Part shown: piece after piece, positions 61,001-64,000 of the stretch
How positions within the stretch are numbered: the stretch's first letter is position 1
How the letters are laid out: each line of letters opens with the position of its first letter
Source: Coniferiporia sulphurascens
Lineage: Eukaryota > Basidiomycota > Agaricomycetes > Hymenochaetales > Hymenochaetaceae
Assembly: GCA_002794785.1 (NCBI GenBank)
Contig: NBBA01000020.1
Span: 434,001 to 498,000 of the forward strand
Direction: 5' to 3'
DNA: 64,000 nt
Position numbers and translations under genes: made by a program
Notes under the pieces: model-generated
The model's input: the letters and a program-made list of their open reading frames with translations, nothing else
Database searches by the model: none
Told to the model about the DNA's origin: nothing

Positions 61001-63995
61001 TGACGCAGAAGCTGTCTTGAATAAGGTGAGAATACTGGCCCGGTCTTCAGGTGGAATTAACTCAGAGGTTTAAGGCCCTAACTGAGGCGAAAGAGCGTAA
61101 TAACGAACGTGGGTATTGCCTATATCAAGATTTTTTTCGTGGTTGACAAGGATGTAGTTCAAACCGAACTTGATCGTTCGATGAGAACATCGGAAGAGCG
61201 CGCAATAGGGCAAAACGAAGGTCAGTGATTATAGTAGATGGCAGCGACAGCCGGCTTATGAGCTACAAAGTTTCTGCTCAACTGGAGAAAACGCGCAGCG
61301 ATCTGGAAAATATCCTAAAAAGGAACGCCGACCGTCAGTTCGTGCAAGTTTTGAGCTATTCAAAACATCACTGATTTTCGCATGTTCGTTAGTGGAGCAT
61401 CAATTAGAAGAAACTGAGCGAAGCATCAAAAGCATTCAAAAAGATCGTGCAGGAGGTTCATTTATTTTCTGCTTAGTGGCTGGCCTAGTGGATACCAATT
61501 GACAATCCTATAGTCGAGGCCCGGTTGGAACAAGCGAATTCTATCATCGATGAAGCCAAGAAGGGGCGATCCCATGGTACATGTTTTATATCGTTTTTGT
61601 CACAGTGATATTAACGCTCCATTAGCGGAAGAGCAAATCAAAGCCACGAAGTCAACATTGCGGAAAGCTCAGAAAGAACGTCTCGAAGGTCAGCTTAGTT
61701 TACCCGGATGTACTTCGCAATCTGATCAGAATCAATAGCCACTTCACGTACGGGGCTAGTTGAAAAGGCTTTGCAAGACGCGTCTAGTCGGATTACAGAA
61801 GGTCAGTATTACCTTAATTAAAAAGACAGCCATCATAATGGTTGCTTTAGTGGAGCATGAACTGGCAAAGGCCCATGTGACTCTTGATAACGTCAGAAAA
61901 GAGCATACTGAAGGTTGGTCGTGCGATTATTTCGAAAACAGAAGGCTAACCTAGCGATGTATCAGAGATTTCGCGACTCCGGAATGAGCTTAGGGGTGTT
62001 ACGGAGCAACACACAGAAGGTGAGCATTACTTTTGCTCTTTTCTCAGATAATGCTTGTTAAGGGACGCAATAGCAAAAGCTCAGCTAAAGCAAATGAAAA
62101 TGACGATTAAGTCCGCCGACAAGGATCGTGCGGAAGGTTCGTCCCACACGGTCTTCGTTCAGATGATTGGCTAAAATCTTGTGCAGTCCAAGCTAAGCTC
62201 GAGCAACTCGCTCAGACAAAGGAGGCTCTGAAGGAGGCTAGGAAGGGCCGCACGGAAGGTACTAGCCAATTTCTGTTTGCGCCTTTAAACAATAAGCCAA
62301 TCCGCCTGTTTTTAGCTCTCCGTGAGAATGAACGTATCAGACTCATGTATGCGGAATCGGAAGGTAACCGTGCCGAGGGTAAGAGTTAAATGGTGATGTC
62401 GTTTTTTTTTGATTGCTAAACTTCATCCGATATCAGTTGTTATGGTCAATGAAGAGCTGGAACAGGTACTTCTTCCCATAGCGTTTTCCGTGGCGTTCGC
62501 TCATGTTCTTCGCAGAAAACGTCTGAACTGGAGCAGGAGCTACAGAACGGTAGGTGCCGACAAAACCCGAACTCACCATGATATGTGTTGACAACGTCCC
62601 GCTCTTGTAGCAAGGGGACAATTAGCGGAGACTAAAGGGGTGGGTACGTTAACATGTATGATTTTGAAGGTATTGACAAATAGCTTTAGTATCTTGATGT
62701 GATGGAGCGCCGTAACGAAGAACGTGCGTATCGACCTTTTTGTTGACCACACCAGCAAATACCCACTCATCCTTAATGTAGTCCTCGAGAAATCAAATAA
62801 TCTCTCCACGGTACATACTTGTCAGTTTTCATCGCATTGTATGCTTAAGGGACATTTCCAGCAACTTTCAAAATCCGAGGCTCGAGCCGAGAAATTACAA
62901 GCCGCGCGCCAAAAAGTTTGTTGGAAATATATCCTGGTCGTCTTAGTTGATAACATCCTTCCCCCTAGATGGCGGTGATATATGGCCTGTCGTACGATTC
63001 TCCGCTTGCCTCACCCGACCGACCTAATCCCCCAACCCGAGTCGGAAGTATTGCGTCGAGGAGCTCAACCTCATTGTCCCCGTCAGCGATCCCATCGCCT
63101 CTGCAGACACTCGACTTGACTGGTCCACCTGCAAAGCGCATGAGGCTCTCGAGGACACGACCCAGTATTGACTCGGGATTAATGCCGGGCTCATCCACGG
63201 CGGACACCATTTCTTTGGACGACATTGACGAGTTCCGTGTGCTACCGTCGACGCACGATGGAAGCGGAAATTCCGAATCGCCCGGATTAAATGCATATCT
63301 TTCTCCGGTATTAGAGATTCCCAAACAAGTTTTCGCGACATATGAGTTATTCGCCAAGGTCGCTTCGTGGCATGTGGGGGTGGGGGGACGCGCAGTGTGC
63401 GGACTTTGTTCGTAAGTGGTGGCCCCCCTTTAACTTTCGCCAAAGCTGACAACATCCGGGAATATTAGTCTAGAGAACTCGCACTTAGACAGTACACCTC
63501 ATTTACCGCTTCAGTTCGATCCACTTCTCTATCCCGCTCAGTTTTGGCATCACTGTGCAGTAGAACACAGAGTAGTTTGGAGACCTGATGTTGATAGCTT
63601 CCTCAGGGAAGAAGTGCAAAAATCATCAGTAAGTCATGGGTTTGAATTATCTAGACGCCGCCATTTTGATTGCCCTCCAATTATAGCCTCCAAAGTCAAT
63701 GTCGCCGATTGACGAGATGATCGAGAAGTTTGCAGCGCTGATATCGTGGAGGACGCCTGAAGGCCCGAGCGCCTGTGGGCTGTGCGAGTAAGTCATCGAT
63801 CTATCCTTTACTTTCTGCAGCCTTTTCGTCTTGGAACCTAACGTATTGTGCATTATCGCTAGGCTAGAAAACATGTACAAGGATCATGAGCCACGGCCTC
63901 GGTTGGACATTGACCCCGCCGTTCAGCCAAGGTTGTTTTGGAGCCATTGTCGCTCAGAACACAAGCGTTTCTACGAGCCCGATACACCAGCGTAG
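58093..63995 (+). CDS. Giant microexon coiled-coil protein with duplicated C-terminal zinc module (48 exons)
   Basis: My model sums to 3270 nt (1089 aa). Exon 1 58093-58259 is acidic; exon 2 58323-58837 is a long coiled coil (DNLRAELDHLRQEHRRELEL). Then 42 small exons follow, 58889-62915, nearly all encoding coiled-coil segments such as VEARLEQANSIIDEAKKGRSH. Sizes: 14 are 29 nt, 8 are 34 nt, 8 are 63 nt, two 42, two 46, two 54, and single ones of 16, 20, 25, 55, 72 and 97. 29-nt exons start in phase 1 and end in phase 0; 34-nt exons do the reverse; 63-nt exons are phase 1-1. The tail (62969-63411, 63469-63628, 63687-63787, 63863-63995) has a Ser/Pro-rich region and two copies of a CGLC...FWxHCxxEH module. 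Family unknown; probably a structural or regulatory scaffold. Confidence 0.75.
61158..61688 (+). repeat. Run of five 63-nt exons encoding 21-aa coiled-coil units
   Basis: Exons 61158-61220, 61271-61333, 61393-61455, 61514-61576 and 61626-61688 are each exactly 63 nt, phase 1-1. Residue pattern: V/L/A-E-x-x-L-E at the start, K/R-x-R-x-E/G at the end. A 42-nt exon (61760-61801) and another 63-nt exon (61851-61913) continue the series. Confidence 0.85.
62437..62723 (+). repeat. Two 63-nt units each split 29 + 34 by an intron
   Basis: 62437-62465 (29) with 62516-62549 (34), then 62611-62639 (29) with 62690-62723 (34). Each pair encodes 21 residues, the same length as the unsplit units just upstream. 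Confidence 0.85.
63340..63995 (+). repeat. Tandem CGLC / FWxHCxxEH module pair
   Basis: Module 1 has CGLC before the intron at 63412 and LENSH...FWHHCAVEH after it. Module 2 has CGLC before the intron at 63788 and LENMY...FWSHCRSEH after it. In both, an intron of the same phase (phase 2) cuts the codon right after CGLC. Cys/His spacing suggests one zinc site per module. Confidence 0.75.
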
Positions 63996-64000
63996 GCCTC

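Noticed and set aside
1..64000. CRISPR arrays, bacterial operons, riboswitches
   Set aside because: None seen; this is eukaryotic nuclear DNA with spliced genes.

Overview
The window is nuclear DNA of a filamentous basidiomycete, most likely an Agaricomycete. Genes are split by many short (about 50-90 nt) GT-AG introns, lie close together on both strands, and belong to families typical of these fungi; AT-rich retrotransposon blocks interrupt them. All exon models below were built by hand from splice sites and reading-frame continuity.

Layout. 0-7.6 kb: an epoxide hydrolase (+) and a long low-complexity protein (-). 7.69-22.80 kb: a composite transposon island. Its outer edges are an inverted repeat with apparent TA target duplications; inside lie two Ty1/copia elements, each with paired LTRs and a 5-bp target duplication. 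The second copia carries two solo LTRs of another family inside its gag. The remaining host element carries two decayed, mutually related ORFs in opposite orientation that I cannot assign. 22.8-30.6 kb: hairpins, a decayed intron-containing tRNA-Ala, a cysteine-cluster protein (-), a dihydrodiol-dehydrogenase-type oxidoreductase (-) and a multi-pass membrane protein (-). 30.6-33.5 kb: gene-poor, with a solo copia LTR. 33.5-35.7 kb: protein kinase (+). 36.5-40.6 kb: copper P-type ATPase with four metal-binding domains (-). 43-45.5 kb: an 847-aa intronless orphan ORF (+). 46-52 kb: another solo LTR, an unknown six-exon gene, a damaged DM9-like ORF, a 465-bp MITE and a long foldback. 52.3-54.1 kb: acidic conserved protein (+). 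54.5-57.5 kb: RNA14/CstF-77 (-). 58.1-64.0 kb: a coiled-coil gene that I resolve into 48 exons.

The strongest unusual observation is that last gene. Forty-two consecutive exons are 97 nt or shorter, and most are exactly 29, 34 or 63 nt. A 29-nt and a 34-nt exon add up to 63 nt, that is 21 residues or three coiled-coil heptads, and elsewhere in the gene the same 63-nt unit occurs unsplit. The whole model closes in frame (3270 nt). The second theme is the nested transposon island: all copia LTRs share non-canonical ends (TATTAAA...TTTAAGA), have a primer site matching the anticodon arm of initiator tRNA-Met, and their stop codons mostly look like C-to-T decay.

No metabolic operon logic applies here; the genes are independently regulated eukaryotic units. 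Three single-base frame breaks in otherwise well-conserved genes (two in the copper ATPase, one in the membrane protein) may be assembly errors.
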